From Iodidimonas sp. SYSU 1G8 (GTDB lineage: Bacteria > Pseudomonadota > Alphaproteobacteria > SMXS01): a stretch of DNA of 64,000 nucleotides. Where the stretch lies: NCBI RefSeq assembly GCF_039655775.1, contig NZ_JBBYXJ010000001.1:1470001-1534000 (forward strand), given 5' to 3'. How positions within the stretch are numbered: the stretch's first letter is position 1; each line of letters begins with the position of its first letter. Below the pieces are notes generated by a model that was not told where the DNA came from, did no database searches, and was given only the letters and a program-made list of their open reading frames with translations. A program made the position numbers and the translations under genes. Below, one piece after another: positions 18,969 through 27,434 of the stretch.

Positions 18969-19007
18969 CCCCTGTTCCACCGATGAAGATCAGCGATGGA
19001 ACAGGGG
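18969..19007 (-). terminator. Hairpin downstream of the AAA ATPase gene, possible terminator
   Basis: A 14-bp inverted repeat with one mismatch (CCCCTGTTCCACCG / CGATGGAACAGGGG, 11-base loop) lies 32 bases after the ATPase stop on the minus strand. No T-run follows, so intrinsic termination is uncertain. Confidence 0.5.
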
Positions 19008-19038
19008 CGCCGGAACCAAGGACCGGCGGGAGGACCTC

Positions 19039-20517
19039 TTACGCGGCGGCGGCGAGCCGGCGGGCGTCTTCGGAGTTGGACGACAGGTTGCGCAGGGCAT
19101 AAAGCACGTATTCCCGTTTCAGCTCCGTCGGCACGTTGAGGTACCGGCACATGTCCTGCACGCGCTCGACGATGAACTTGGGATGATGCGCCGCCAGCGG
19201 CTTGCCGTTCCGGGCATAATAGATGTCGTAGATATAGGGAATCAGGTCGTCGGGCAGCGCCACCTTGTAGGCCCGGCATACCAGCTTGAAAATATCCTCG
19301 AACATCTGGCGCGAGGGATGGTTGATCTCGATCTTGTAGGGAATCCGGCGCAGGAAGGCGTCGTCCATGAGATTTTCGGGGATCAGATTGGTCGAGAACA
19401 CCAACAGTTCGTCGAAGGGAATCTGGAACGTCTGACCGGTGCGCATGGTCAGGTAATCGACACGCTTTTCCAGCGGCACGATCCAGCGGTTCAGCAGGTC
19501 CTTGGGTTCGACGCGCTGCCGGCCGAAATCGTCGATCAGCAGCACGCCGTTGGTCGCCTTCATGTGCAGCGGCGCCTCATAGAAATTCGAGGCTTCGTTG
19601 AACGACATCTCCAGCATGTCGAGCGTCAGTTCGCCGCCGACCACGATCACGGGACGCTTGGACGGCACCCAACGCTCGTCGAGGGTTTCCGTGCGGCGCC
19701 GGATGAGGGCGCGCGGCGCGTCGGCTTCCTCCTCGTCGGAGGCACGCTTGTGCAGCGTGGTGTCGAACATCTTGATCAGCTGGCCATCGATCTCCAGCGC
19801 GTAGGGAATGAAGACCACGCTGGCGAAGGCCTGGCCGATGCCTTCCGCCATGGTCGTCTTGCCATTCCCGGGCGGGCCATAGACCAGCATGGAGCGGCCC
19901 GAATTCACGGCCGGCCCGATCTCGTCGAGAAACCCGTCGGGCAGCACCATGTGGGACAGGTTGCGCTGCAGGATGTCGCGATTGATGGATTCCGCGAGAA
20001 TGGACTGCTTTCGGACCTGCCGGACCCATTCGTCCAGCGGCACGGGCGCGGGGCCGACATACTGGCATTGCTCCATGGCCTCGGCCGCCCATTGCCGGCC
20101 CTTCGCCGTCAGGGTGTTGCGCACATCGGTGCTGTTGGCGCCCGAAAAGTCGCCGCCGGCGGCGCCCAGCACCTGGGTCAGCCCGCGCTCGCGCATGATG
20201 TCCAGCAACTGACCGCAGAGCAGCGCCGGCAGCTTGATGGCGTCGGCCAGGTCCCGCACCGTTTCCAGGCCCAGAGCGTTGATCAGCTTGAGCGCATGGC
20301 TGAGCAGGAAACTCGCGCTCAGCCCGGTATCCTCGAGGGTGCGCGGCGGCTGCGGGAAATACTCCAGCGCGGTCTGGAGCTGGTCGGCGCTCAGCGCGCC
20401 CAGGGCGAGAAGATGCTCGCCCAGCTGGCCGCCCAGATCCCGCTGCATGTCGAGCGCCCGGTCGACCTGCTCCTGGCTGACGATGCGGCGCGCGACGAGA
20501 AACTCACCTAACTTCAT
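19039..20517 (-). CDS. AAA ATPase with N-terminal MshEN/GspE-N-like domain
   Basis: 492 residues. Residues 1-60 (MKLGEFLVARRIVSQEQVDRAL... and QLGEHLLALGALSADQL) resemble the GspE/PilB N-terminal domain, which in some relatives binds c-di-GMP. The AAA core has Walker A GPPGNGKTT (214-222) and Walker B VLLIDD (325-330), then an Arg-rich second region of homology (FLRRIPYKIEI). It is not a secretion ATPase by its core; the closest label is a conserved AAA family of unknown role. Start chosen at the ATG at 20517, preceded by GGAGGGG; the frame continues upstream without support. Same strand as repeat gene 1, which lies 473 bp further on. Confidence 0.82.
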   Translation of the reverse strand: MKLGEFLVARRIVSQEQVDRALDMQRDLGGQLGEHLLALGALSADQLQTALEYFPQPPRTLEDTGLSASFLLSHALKLINALGLETVRDLADAIKLPALLCGQLLDIMRERGLTQVLGAAGGDFSGANSTDVRNTLTAKGRQWAAEAMEQCQYVGPAPVPLDEWVRQVRKQSILAESINRDILQRNLSHMVLPDGFLDEIGPAVNSGRSMLVYGPPGNGKTTMAEGIGQAFASVVFIPYALEIDGQLIKMFDTTLHKRASDEEEADAPRALIRRRTETLDERWVPSKRPVIVVGGELTLDMLEMSFNEASNFYEAPLHMKATNGVLLIDDFGRQRVEPKDLLNRWIVPLEKRVDYLTMRTGQTFQIPFDELLVFSTNLIPENLMDDAFLRRIPYKIEINHPSRQMFEDIFKLVCRAYKVALPDDLIPYIYDIYYARNGKPLAAHHPKFIVERVQDMCRYLNVPTELKREYVLYALRNLSSNSEDARRLAAAA

Positions 20518-20920
20518 GACACCCCTCCGGCATTCCAGTGGAAAGGACGACGGAATGCCACCCGTCGCCCCTTGCCGGCCCAACCTCTTTCGAGGCATCG
20601 CGATCGCGGGCGGTCGGCCAGACGCCCATGAAAGCTTTGAATTTTATCAAAACTTGCTCAAAATTTATCAATAAATCAAAGAAATGGAGATTTATAACAT
20701 TGAACAAACAACTCTGATATTTGGCAATCTTGCCCATCTCTTCTCAGACTGTAGACCCCGATTACTGTGATATGGGCGAACCGCATCAAGCGCACGTTAA
20801 GAAATGTTAAGTCCGTCGGGCCCCGCGAGGCCCAGTGACAGTCCGCGTTTTTGCTTTGCGTCCGGCCCGATTGGCGCGACCCTGATCGAGAGGAATACGC
20901 ACGGCAAACGGGAGACAGCC
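20518..20920. other. 403-bp divergent intergenic region with an AT-rich core
   Basis: Lies between the divergent starts of the AAA ATPase and the wax-ester synthase. Bases 20640-20720 are strikingly AT-rich against the high-GC background and contain two direct TTATCAA repeats (20644 and 20665). No gene is seen. It probably holds both promoters. Confidence 0.6.
20644..20671. repeat. Two direct TTATCAA repeats, 21 bp apart
   Basis: Identical heptamers at 20644-20650 and 20665-20671, spaced by two helical turns, so both face the same side of the DNA. They sit in the AT-rich core between two divergent genes, a plausible regulator site. Too short to identify a protein. Confidence 0.35.
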
Positions 20921-22414
20921 ATGGACCAGCTCAGCGCGCAGGACGCCTCGTTCCTCTACACCGAGAACGAGCGCGTCGCGAACCATGTGGGCGGACTGTA
21001 CATCTACAACCAGTCGACCGCGCCCGGCGGGCTCGTCACCTTCAAGCAGATTCTCCGCCATCTGGCGGCGCGATTGCATCTGGTGCCGCGATATCGCCAG
21101 AAGCTGCTGCACGTGCCAGGCAACCTCGATCATCCCTACTGGGTCGACGACTCCAAATTCGACATCGAATATCACGTACGGCACATGGCGCTGCCCAAGC
21201 CGGGAGACTGGCGCCAGCTGCTGATTCAGACCTCGCGCCTCTATGACCGCCCGCTCGACATGGCGCGGCCACTGTGGGTGTTCTACGTGATCGAGGGCCT
21301 CGACAATGTGGAAGGCCTGCCACCGGGCAGTTTCGCCGTCGTCACCAAGACCCACCATGCCCTGATCGACGGCGTCTCCGGCACGGCCATGGCGACCGCG
21401 ATCCATGAACAGGAAGCCGATGCGCCCGATCCCGCGCCGGTGCCATGGACGCCGCAGCCGGCCCCAAACGAGATCGAGCTGCTGACCCGCACCTATCTGA
21501 ACAATCTGGGTCAGCCGATGAAGTTCATGCAGCTGCTGGGCGAGGTGTCGCCGGCGGCGCAGCGCCTCATGGAAGGTCTGTCGAGCAACCGCTTCAACAT
21601 TCCCGAAGCGATTGCCCAGGTGCCGCGAACCCGCTTCAACGGCAACGTATCGGGACACCGGGTCATCGCCGCGACGTCCTTTCCCATTGCCGACCTGCGG
21701 GCCATCAAGAATACCGTCGCGGGCGCGACCATCAACGATGTGATCCTGGCGATCGGCGGCGGTGCGCTCCGGCATTACCTGCTCGACAAGAACGAGTTGC
21801 CCGACAAGCCGCTCATCACCCTGTCGCCCATCGCGGTTCGCGCATCGAAAGACACCGCCTCGCTGTCCACGGCCGCGACGCCGGGAAACGAGGTGACCGG
21901 CATGCTGGTCTCGCTGGCGACCGATCTCAAGGATCCGCGCGCCCGCCTTCAGGCCGTGCATGACTCGGCGGCCAACTCCAAGGAGCTGACCAATGCCATC
22001 GGCGCCAAGCTGATGACCGACATCAACCAGTTCATCCCGTCGGTCACCATGGGACTCGCGTCGCGGCTCGCCAGTTCGCTCGGCCTCGCCACGCGCATGC
22101 AGCCCATCGTCAACACGGTGCTGACCAACGTCCCGGGGCCACAATATCCGCTGTATTTCTGCGGCGCGGAGATGGTGAACCAGTTCAGTCTCGGCATCGT
22201 CCAGGACGGACTGACGCTGTTCCACGGCATACTCAGTTATAATGGCAAGCTCAGCATCACCGCCATGTCGGACCGGGAGGTCATGCCCGATCCCGCCTTC
22301 TACCAGGAGTGTCTGAACCGGGCGTTCGAGGAGTTGAGGGCCGCGACGGCGCCGAAGCCCGCGCCCGCCCCGGCGAAGACGACGCGGAAACGTAAAACCA
22401 CCAAATCTGGTTAA
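20921..22414 (+). CDS. Wax ester synthase / diacylglycerol acyltransferase (WS/DGAT)
   Basis: 497 residues. The family start is MDQLSAQDASFLYTENE, and the catalytic motif HHALIDG lies in TKTHHALIDGVSG (about residue 143). The C-terminal PQYPLYFCGAEM and NGKLSITAMSD segments are also typical. The enzyme esterifies fatty alcohols or diacylglycerol with acyl-CoA, making wax ester or triacylglycerol storage lipid at the inner face of the membrane. The tail after 475 is Ala/Pro/Lys-rich (KPAPAPAKTTRKRK). Start ATG at 20921 with GGGAGA upstream; the open frame further upstream lacks similarity. Confidence 0.93.
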   Translation: MDQLSAQDASFLYTENERVANHVGGLYIYNQSTAPGGLVTFKQILRHLAARLHLVPRYRQKLLHVPGNLDHPYWVDDSKFDIEYHVRHMALPKPGDWRQLLIQTSRLYDRPLDMARPLWVFYVIEGLDNVEGLPPGSFAVVTKTHHALIDGVSGTAMATAIHEQEADAPDPAPVPWTPQPAPNEIELLTRTYLNNLGQPMKFMQLLGEVSPAAQRLMEGLSSNRFNIPEAIAQVPRTRFNGNVSGHRVIAATSFPIADLRAIKNTVAGATINDVILAIGGGALRHYLLDKNELPDKPLITLSPIAVRASKDTASLSTAATPGNEVTGMLVSLATDLKDPRARLQAVHDSAANSKELTNAIGAKLMTDINQFIPSVTMGLASRLASSLGLATRMQPIVNTVLTNVPGPQYPLYFCGAEMVNQFSLGIVQDGLTLFHGILSYNGKLSITAMSDREVMPDPAFYQECLNRAFEELRAATAPKPAPAPAKTTRKRKTTKSG

Positions 22415-22519
22415 TTATTGATCATGTATTCGGATTGATTAAAAGATTTGCAGACGACTCGCTCCGGGCCGGCGCCTGTGGTAACCTAGAGCCTCACTTC
22501 TCGCCAGGCGGAGGAAGCG

Positions 22520-22705
22520 ATGTCTCGAGCGATGATCAGGTGCCCGGAGACCGGCCGGATGATTTACACCGGCATGGATATCGACTGGGACGGTCTGGAA
22601 GCAGCCAGATTTGTCGGAGAGTCCATGCCGTGTCCGCGCTGCGGGACCGTGCACGCGTGGAACGAAACCGATATCACCCTTGACGAGGATGGTTGCGGCG
22701 ACTGA
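22520..22705 (+). CDS. Small zinc-ribbon-like protein (61 residues)
   Basis: The protein has four cysteines arranged as CPETG near the start and CPRCG in the middle, plus a late Cys. The first two sites fit a mini zinc ribbon (Cys-x2-Cys knuckle plus an N-terminal Cys). GAGGAAG six bases before the ATG and coding-type codon usage support a real gene. Function unknown. I have the impression that similar 60-70-residue proteins are common in alphaproteobacteria. Convergent with the SLC13 transporter, only six bases from its stop. Confidence 0.75.
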   Translation: MSRAMIRCPETGRMIYTGMDIDWDGLEAARFVGESMPCPRCGTVHAWNETDITLDEDGCGD

Positions 22706-22711
22706 GTCCCG

Positions 22712-24493
22712 TCAGCCTCCGAGGGGCCACAAGATCGTGATCGCCGTGACGGTCACGATGCCGACCAGAATGTTCATGGGAACGCCGATCCGCAGGAAAT
22801 CACCAAAGCGGTAGCCCCCCGGCCCATAGACCAACGTATTGGTCTGATAGCCGATGGGCGTCGCGAAGCTGGCGCTGGCGGCGAACATGATGGCGATGAC
22901 GAAGGGGCGCGGATCAAGGCCGAGCTGGTGCGCAAGGCCGATACCAACGGGCGTCATGACGATGGCCACCGCGTTATTGGTCACCAATTCGGTGAGGATG
23001 GACGACAGCGCATAAAGGATCGCCAGAACCGCCCAGGGCGGCAGATGGGTCATCAGCGGGACGCAGGCATTCACGATGATCTGCATCGCGCCCGAATCCT
23101 CCAGCGCCTGCCCCACCGCCAGCATGGAGAGGATCAGGACCAGCAGCCGGCCATCGATGGCGGCGAAGGCTTCCTTGGCGCCCATGCAGCGCGTGAACAG
23201 GACAATGGCGACGCCGAGGACGGCAAGACCGGCGATCGGCATGAAATCGATGGTGGCCAGCGCCACCACCGCGATCAGCGTCAGCGCCGCGATCGGGCTT
23301 CGATGCCGCCGCAGCGGCTGTTCGGTGGGCTCGGACAGGTTCAGCAGGTCCATGTCCTCGGCCAGGCGCGCCAGATCCTCGGGCGCCCCTTCCAGCAAAA
23401 GCGTGTCGCCCGCCTCGAAACGCACCGTGCTGGTCTGGCCCTTGAGATTCTCGCCGTGCCGGTGCACCGCCAGGACGTAGCTGCCATAGCGCCGGCGCAA
23501 ACGGAGGTCGGTGGTGGACTGGCCGATCATGGGGCTGTTGGGCGCGACCAGCGCCTCGGCGATGATGGCGGCACGCTCGCCGGCCGCAGTCAGGTCGCCC
23601 GCCGGGCCCAGGTCGAGATGCTTCTCGCCGCGCAGGCTGAGCACTTCGACGGCGGTGGATTCGAACACCACCCGATCCCCCTGACGGATCACCAGCCGGT
23701 CCATGTTGTCCCGGTTCGAGCGGTCGCCGCGCACGATATCGATGACCCGAAGCCCTCGGTTGCGGAACATGTCGATCTCGGAAAGGCTGCGGCCGATCAG
23801 TCCCGAGCCTTCCGGCACCACGCCATCGGCCAGATAGCGCTGCTTGCGCTGGCTGCCCAGCACGGACGCGACGGTCGTGCGGTCCGGCAGCAGCCAGGGC
23901 GCGCCGACGGCCATAAACAGGCCACCGGCGGTGGCGACGATGACGCCAAGCAGCGAAATCTCGAAGATATGAAACGGCTCGAGCCCCTGCGCGCGGGCGA
24001 CGCCGTCCACCAGGATGTTGGTCGATGTGCCGATCAGCGTGCAGGTCCCGCCCAAAATGGCCGCATAGGACAGCGGGATCATCATCTTGGACGGCGATTT
24101 GCCCAGCCGCTGGCCCAGCGCCAGGATGGCGGGAATCATCACCATGACCAGCGGCGTATTGTTCACGAACGCCGAGGCCGCCATGGTGAACGCCAGGATG
24201 ATGGGCAACACCGCGACCGGCATGGTCGTGGCCAGCCGCTTGATCAGGCGATTGACCTTGTCCAGCACACCGGTGGCGACCAGCGCCGCGCTCAGCATGA
24301 ACATGGCGCCGATGGTGACCGGCGCGCTGTTCGACATGACGGACAGCATGCCCTTGGTGTCGATCAGCCCGAGCGCGAGACACAGGGCGACTCCGCCGAT
24401 CCCGACGACTTCGGGCGGGTATTTCTCGCTGGCAAACAGCGCGAGCATGGCGATGAGCACGCCGATGGCGAGGTAGGGCGCCAGAGCTTCCAT
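22712..24493 (-). CDS. SLC13-type anion transporter with two RCK_C (TrkA_C) domains
   Basis: 593 residues. Membrane halves at about 1-185 and 400-593 are separated by a soluble insert with two RCK_C-like units (for example RSLSEIDMFRNRGLRVIDIVRG and LRRRYGSYVLAVHRHGENL). Transport signatures are FVNNTPLVMVMIPA, ILGGTCTLIGTSTNILVDG and ELVTNNAVAIVMTPVG, typical of the divalent anion:Na+ symporter superfamily (sulfate or dicarboxylate). Specificity is unknown. The open frame continues upstream through the neighbour's coding region and is not coding there. I use the ATG at 24493; in-frame ATGs at 24574 and 24583 are alternatives. Confidence 0.87.
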   Translation of the reverse strand: MEALAPYLAIGVLIAMLALFASEKYPPEVVGIGGVALCLALGLIDTKGMLSVMSNSAPVTIGAMFMLSAALVATGVLDKVNRLIKRLATTMPVAVLPIILAFTMAASAFVNNTPLVMVMIPAILALGQRLGKSPSKMMIPLSYAAILGGTCTLIGTSTNILVDGVARAQGLEPFHIFEISLLGVIVATAGGLFMAVGAPWLLPDRTTVASVLGSQRKQRYLADGVVPEGSGLIGRSLSEIDMFRNRGLRVIDIVRGDRSNRDNMDRLVIRQGDRVVFESTAVEVLSLRGEKHLDLGPAGDLTAAGERAAIIAEALVAPNSPMIGQSTTDLRLRRRYGSYVLAVHRHGENLKGQTSTVRFEAGDTLLLEGAPEDLARLAEDMDLLNLSEPTEQPLRRHRSPIAALTLIAVVALATIDFMPIAGLAVLGVAIVLFTRCMGAKEAFAAIDGRLLVLILSMLAVGQALEDSGAMQIIVNACVPLMTHLPPWAVLAILYALSSILTELVTNNAVAIVMTPVGIGLAHQLGLDPRPFVIAIMFAASASFATPIGYQTNTLVYGPGGYRFGDFLRIGVPMNILVGIVTVTAITILWPLGG

Positions 24494-24639
24494 GGTCCGA
24501 TTCTTGATCCGTTGGGTGGTCGCGGGATGAGCGCGGAGCGGGCGGCCCCACTTGGCGGATACGGCAGTCTCCATCGCCGTCATTGTTTCGGGTATGCTGA
24601 TATCGACTGCCGGACGATCCGCCGTCAAGTCATAAGAAA

Positions 24640-24681
24640 ACAGGCCGGGAAGCCTGTGATCCCGCCGTGCTACAACGGCGG
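24640..24681 (+). promoter_or_regulatory. Candidate structured 5' leader of the second SLC13 gene
   Basis: Two adjacent perfect hairpins: ACAGGC / GCCTGT (24640-24657) and CCGCCGT / ACGGCGG (24662-24681), ending 28 bases before the ATG. GGGA in the first loop (24647-24650) can pair with TCCC at 24660-24663, which would make a small pseudoknot and weaken hairpin two. This could be a regulatory RNA. I do not recognise a riboswitch class. Confidence 0.3.
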
Positions 24682-24709
24682 TCTCCAACCCTGACCCGCA
24701 AAGGCCAGC

Positions 24710-25954
24710 ATGCCTCACGACTGGATCGTCCTTGCCGTCTTCGTTGCCGTCTATGTGGGCATGGCCCTTGGCCGCTGGCCCGGACTGGCAGTCGACCGCA
24801 CCGGTGTCGCCATGATCGGCGCCATCATCCTGCTGGTAACCGGTGCGGTGGATGGCGCGGCCGCGTTCGCGTCGGTGGACTTTCCGACCCTTTCCATCCT
24901 GTTCACGCTCATGGTGTTGTCTGGCCAGTTCGCCGTCAGCGGTCTTTTCGCCCGCATCGCCGCCGGGCTTGCGTCGCACGGACGCTCGCCCCGGGTGCTG
25001 CTGGCGCTCGTCATCGCGGCGGGCGGCGGATTGTCGGCGCTGCTGACCAATGACGTCGTGGTGTGGGCGATGACGCCGCTGCTGATCGGCGGGTTGTGCC
25101 GGCGGGGACTGGACGCCCGGCCCTATGTCATCGCGCTGGCCTGCGCCGCCAATGCCGGCTCGGCCGCGACGCTGATCGGCAATCCGCAGAATCTGCTGAT
25201 CGGTGAAAGCGGCGGGCTCGCGTTCTGGCCGTTCGTGCTCGCATGTCTGCCGCCGGCGCTCCTTGCCCTTGTCGTCGTGCACATCGTCGTCTCGTGCTCG
25301 AGGATGTTCCCCGCAGGGAACGCAGGAGCCGTCGCGCCGGCGCCGGAGCCGAAACCCGTCACCCTCGACCGCCCTGCCCTGACCAAGGCCATCGCCGCCA
25401 CCCTTGCCGTGCTGGCGATCTTCACCCTGACCGAGGATCGCGGCCTGTGGTCGCTCGGAGTCGCGGCGGCCTTGCTGCTCAGCCGCAGCCGCGGCACCAG
25501 GCAATTGCTGGGAGAGGTCGATTGGCCCTTGTTGTTGCTGTTCGCCGGGCTGTTCGTGGTGACCGGCGCGCTGGGCGACAGCGCCATGATGCGGGACTGG
25601 ACGGGCGCGTTACCCGATCCCCGGTCCCTCGGCTCCATCGCCGCGGTGTCGCTGGCGGGCAGCAATACCATCGGCAACGTGCCGCTGGTGATGCTGCTGC
25701 TGTCGATCGTCCCCGGCTGGACGACCGAGACATTGCATGCCCTGTCGCTGTTCAGCACACTGAGCGGCAACTTCCTGATCGTCGGCAGCGTGGCCAACAT
25801 CATCGCCGTCGAGCGCGCCAGGGCTCTGGGCGTCGCCATCGGCTTCCGGGACTATGCCCGGATCGGCGTACCGGTCACTCTGGCCTCGCTGGCCGTTGCC
25901 TATGGCTGGATGAGCCTGGTCTACCCCTGGCTGGCGCGCGTGGCCCCGTTCTGA
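24710..25954 (+). CDS. SLC13/ArsB-like anion transporter
   Basis: 414 residues, about ten to twelve hydrophobic helices in two inverted halves. Half-one signature: LSALLTNDVVVWAMTPLLIG then GSAATLIGNPQNLLIG. Half-two: NTIGNVPLVMLLLSIVPG then LSGNFLIVGSVANIIAVERA. The N-P-Q-N and V-A-N-I-I re-entrant motifs belong to the ArsB/NhaD/SLC13 ion-transporter group; substrate unknown. Unlike its divergent neighbour it has no RCK_C insert. Start ATG at 24710. Confidence 0.86.
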   Translation: MPHDWIVLAVFVAVYVGMALGRWPGLAVDRTGVAMIGAIILLVTGAVDGAAAFASVDFPTLSILFTLMVLSGQFAVSGLFARIAAGLASHGRSPRVLLALVIAAGGGLSALLTNDVVVWAMTPLLIGGLCRRGLDARPYVIALACAANAGSAATLIGNPQNLLIGESGGLAFWPFVLACLPPALLALVVVHIVVSCSRMFPAGNAGAVAPAPEPKPVTLDRPALTKAIAATLAVLAIFTLTEDRGLWSLGVAAALLLSRSRGTRQLLGEVDWPLLLLFAGLFVVTGALGDSAMMRDWTGALPDPRSLGSIAAVSLAGSNTIGNVPLVMLLLSIVPGWTTETLHALSLFSTLSGNFLIVGSVANIIAVERARALGVAIGFRDYARIGVPVTLASLAVAYGWMSLVYPWLARVAPF

Positions 25955-25960
25955 GCCCAA

Positions 25961-27334
25961 TCAGGCGCGCAGATAGGTATCCAGCGTCTTGTGCATCCGG
26001 CGGATACGAATTTCCTGGTAGTTGCCCAGCGTCTCGCCGCGCTTGCCCCGGTTGTGGAAGGCCCGCTGCTGCATGCCGAGATTCTTCGTGTCCTGGTCGT
26101 AGACCTGCGCCAGTCCGGGATCGAGCCCCCGAACGGTGAGATACGAGTCGTCGACGCCCAGTTTCACCGGCTCGGGCGGTTCAGGAGCCGCTTCGCCTTC
26201 CGGGATCGGGCGCAGGACCAGGATGTCGAAAATGGCGCTCTCGGTATCCATCCCATTGGGCCGGAAGCGATAGATCAGCGGCAGCGTAATTCCGGAGTGC
26301 ATATAGGTGTTCGGAAACAGGTGGTACTGGATGGAGTCCATCAGCTCGGACGGGCTCCACGCCGACAGGTCGATCTTGTAGGCCTCGCCGAGCGCCTGCC
26401 GCAAATGGTCGGCGACCACCGCGCGGGCGGTGCCGCCGAGCGGAATATCCATGTCGCCCTGCCCGCCTCGCATCCGCTTCAGGATCTCTTCCTGGCTGAC
26501 CGGTTCCGTGAGGTGGGGACTGGGGATGCCGACCGTATGGATGAAGCGGCTCGTGCGCTCGCCGAATACGTCATACTGGGCGTTGGCGTCGCTGGCGGTG
26601 TAGAGCGCCTGGGAATGGGTTTCCAGCACGTGATAGGCCTCGGCGAACGCCTCCTGCGCGGCCTTCCAGTTCGCCGGAAGAATTTTCTGCACATGGACGG
26701 CGGTGTAGCGGCGATCCAGCGGCCAGTTGGCGAAATGGGCGGGCAGTACCTCGAGGTACTCCTCGAGCGGCATGGCGTCCGGGTCCATGTTGATGAAAAC
26801 GAACCCGCCCCAGCGGGCCACCTTCACCTCGGGCAGGCTGAACGCCTCGTCGGTCACTTTCGGAAAATCCCAGCGGCAGGGAATTTCCCGCAAGGATCCG
26901 TCCAGATTCCAGGTCCAGCCATGAAAGGGGCATCTCAGCTGGGTCACGCTGCCCGTGCTGTCGGACGGGCGCAGCTGGGTGCCGCGGTGCAGGCAGGAAT
27001 TATAATAGGCCTTGATCTCGTCCTCTGCCACGCGAATGACGAGAATGGAGTGGTTGCCCACGTCGTAGACGTGATAGTCGCCCACCTCCGGGACGTGTTC
27101 CTCGCGGCAGGCCCATTGCCAGACCTTCGGCCATAGCTTTTCCATTTCCCGCGCGAACAGCGCCCTGGACGTATAGCGTTCGTAGGGAATGTCCTCGTCG
27201 CCGAGGAATTCATAGCTCTCGGTGACCAACTCGGGCGGGACATTCCAGCCATCGCGCAGGATCAGGTCGCGGGTGCTGGGCCCGGGACAGCGGGCCTCGC
27301 CCGGTTCGAGGGTCTCGTGAGCCTGGACGTTCAT
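25961..27334 (-). CDS. Rieske [2Fe-2S] aromatic-ring-hydroxylating oxygenase, alpha subunit
   Basis: 457 residues. The Rieske cluster site is CLH...CPFHGW (about residues 112-134), with two Cys and two His in the normal spacing. The mononuclear iron site is in AEAYHVLETHSQ (about 235-246). Such proteins use O2 and electrons from a ferredoxin and reductase to hydroxylate or demethylate an aromatic ring or quaternary amine. No beta subunit, reductase or ferredoxin is adjacent; the nearest 2Fe-2S ferredoxin is at 35822-36148. Start ATG at 27334, where GGGGAGA is well spaced. Substrate cannot be inferred. Confidence 0.88.
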   Translation of the reverse strand: MNVQAHETLEPGEARCPGPSTRDLILRDGWNVPPELVTESYEFLGDEDIPYERYTSRALFAREMEKLWPKVWQWACREEHVPEVGDYHVYDVGNHSILVIRVAEDEIKAYYNSCLHRGTQLRPSDSTGSVTQLRCPFHGWTWNLDGSLREIPCRWDFPKVTDEAFSLPEVKVARWGGFVFINMDPDAMPLEEYLEVLPAHFANWPLDRRYTAVHVQKILPANWKAAQEAFAEAYHVLETHSQALYTASDANAQYDVFGERTSRFIHTVGIPSPHLTEPVSQEEILKRMRGGQGDMDIPLGGTARAVVADHLRQALGEAYKIDLSAWSPSELMDSIQYHLFPNTYMHSGITLPLIYRFRPNGMDTESAIFDILVLRPIPEGEAAPEPPEPVKLGVDDSYLTVRGLDPGLAQVYDQDTKNLGMQQRAFHNRGKRGETLGNYQEIRIRRMHKTLDTYLRA

Positions 27335-27434
27335 GCGCATTCTCCCCAGCATGCGTGCATAATCTCAAGCATGACAGGACTTCGGACAAATGGCCAGACG
27401 CACCCCGCCAAGGCGGCGCCTTGCTCCGGGGACA

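Larger units (their letters stand above)
18566..19038. other. 473-bp gene-free region between repeat gene 1 and the AAA ATPase gene
   Basis: No credible gene. It holds the leader and presumably the promoter of repeat gene 1 (ribosome site GAGGGGGAA next to the ATG), the palindrome at 18625-18638, and the hairpin at 18969-19007. No clear -35/-10 pair was found. Confidence 0.6.

Noticed and set aside
20640-20720. AT-rich region as a replication origin
   Set aside because: No DnaA box cluster matching TTATNCACA and no dnaA, parA or similar gene nearby.
20797-20810. TTAA-N6-TTAA before the wax-ester synthase as a CtrA site
   Set aside because: CtrA sites need seven bases between half-sites; here there are six. 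The site at 33617 also matches only one half.
24494-25504. Long minus-strand open frame extending the RCK_C transporter upstream by more than 300 residues
   Set aside because: It runs antisense through the other SLC13 gene and is Arg/Gln/His-rich low-complexity sequence, typical of a shadow frame in high-GC DNA. The transporter starts near 24493.
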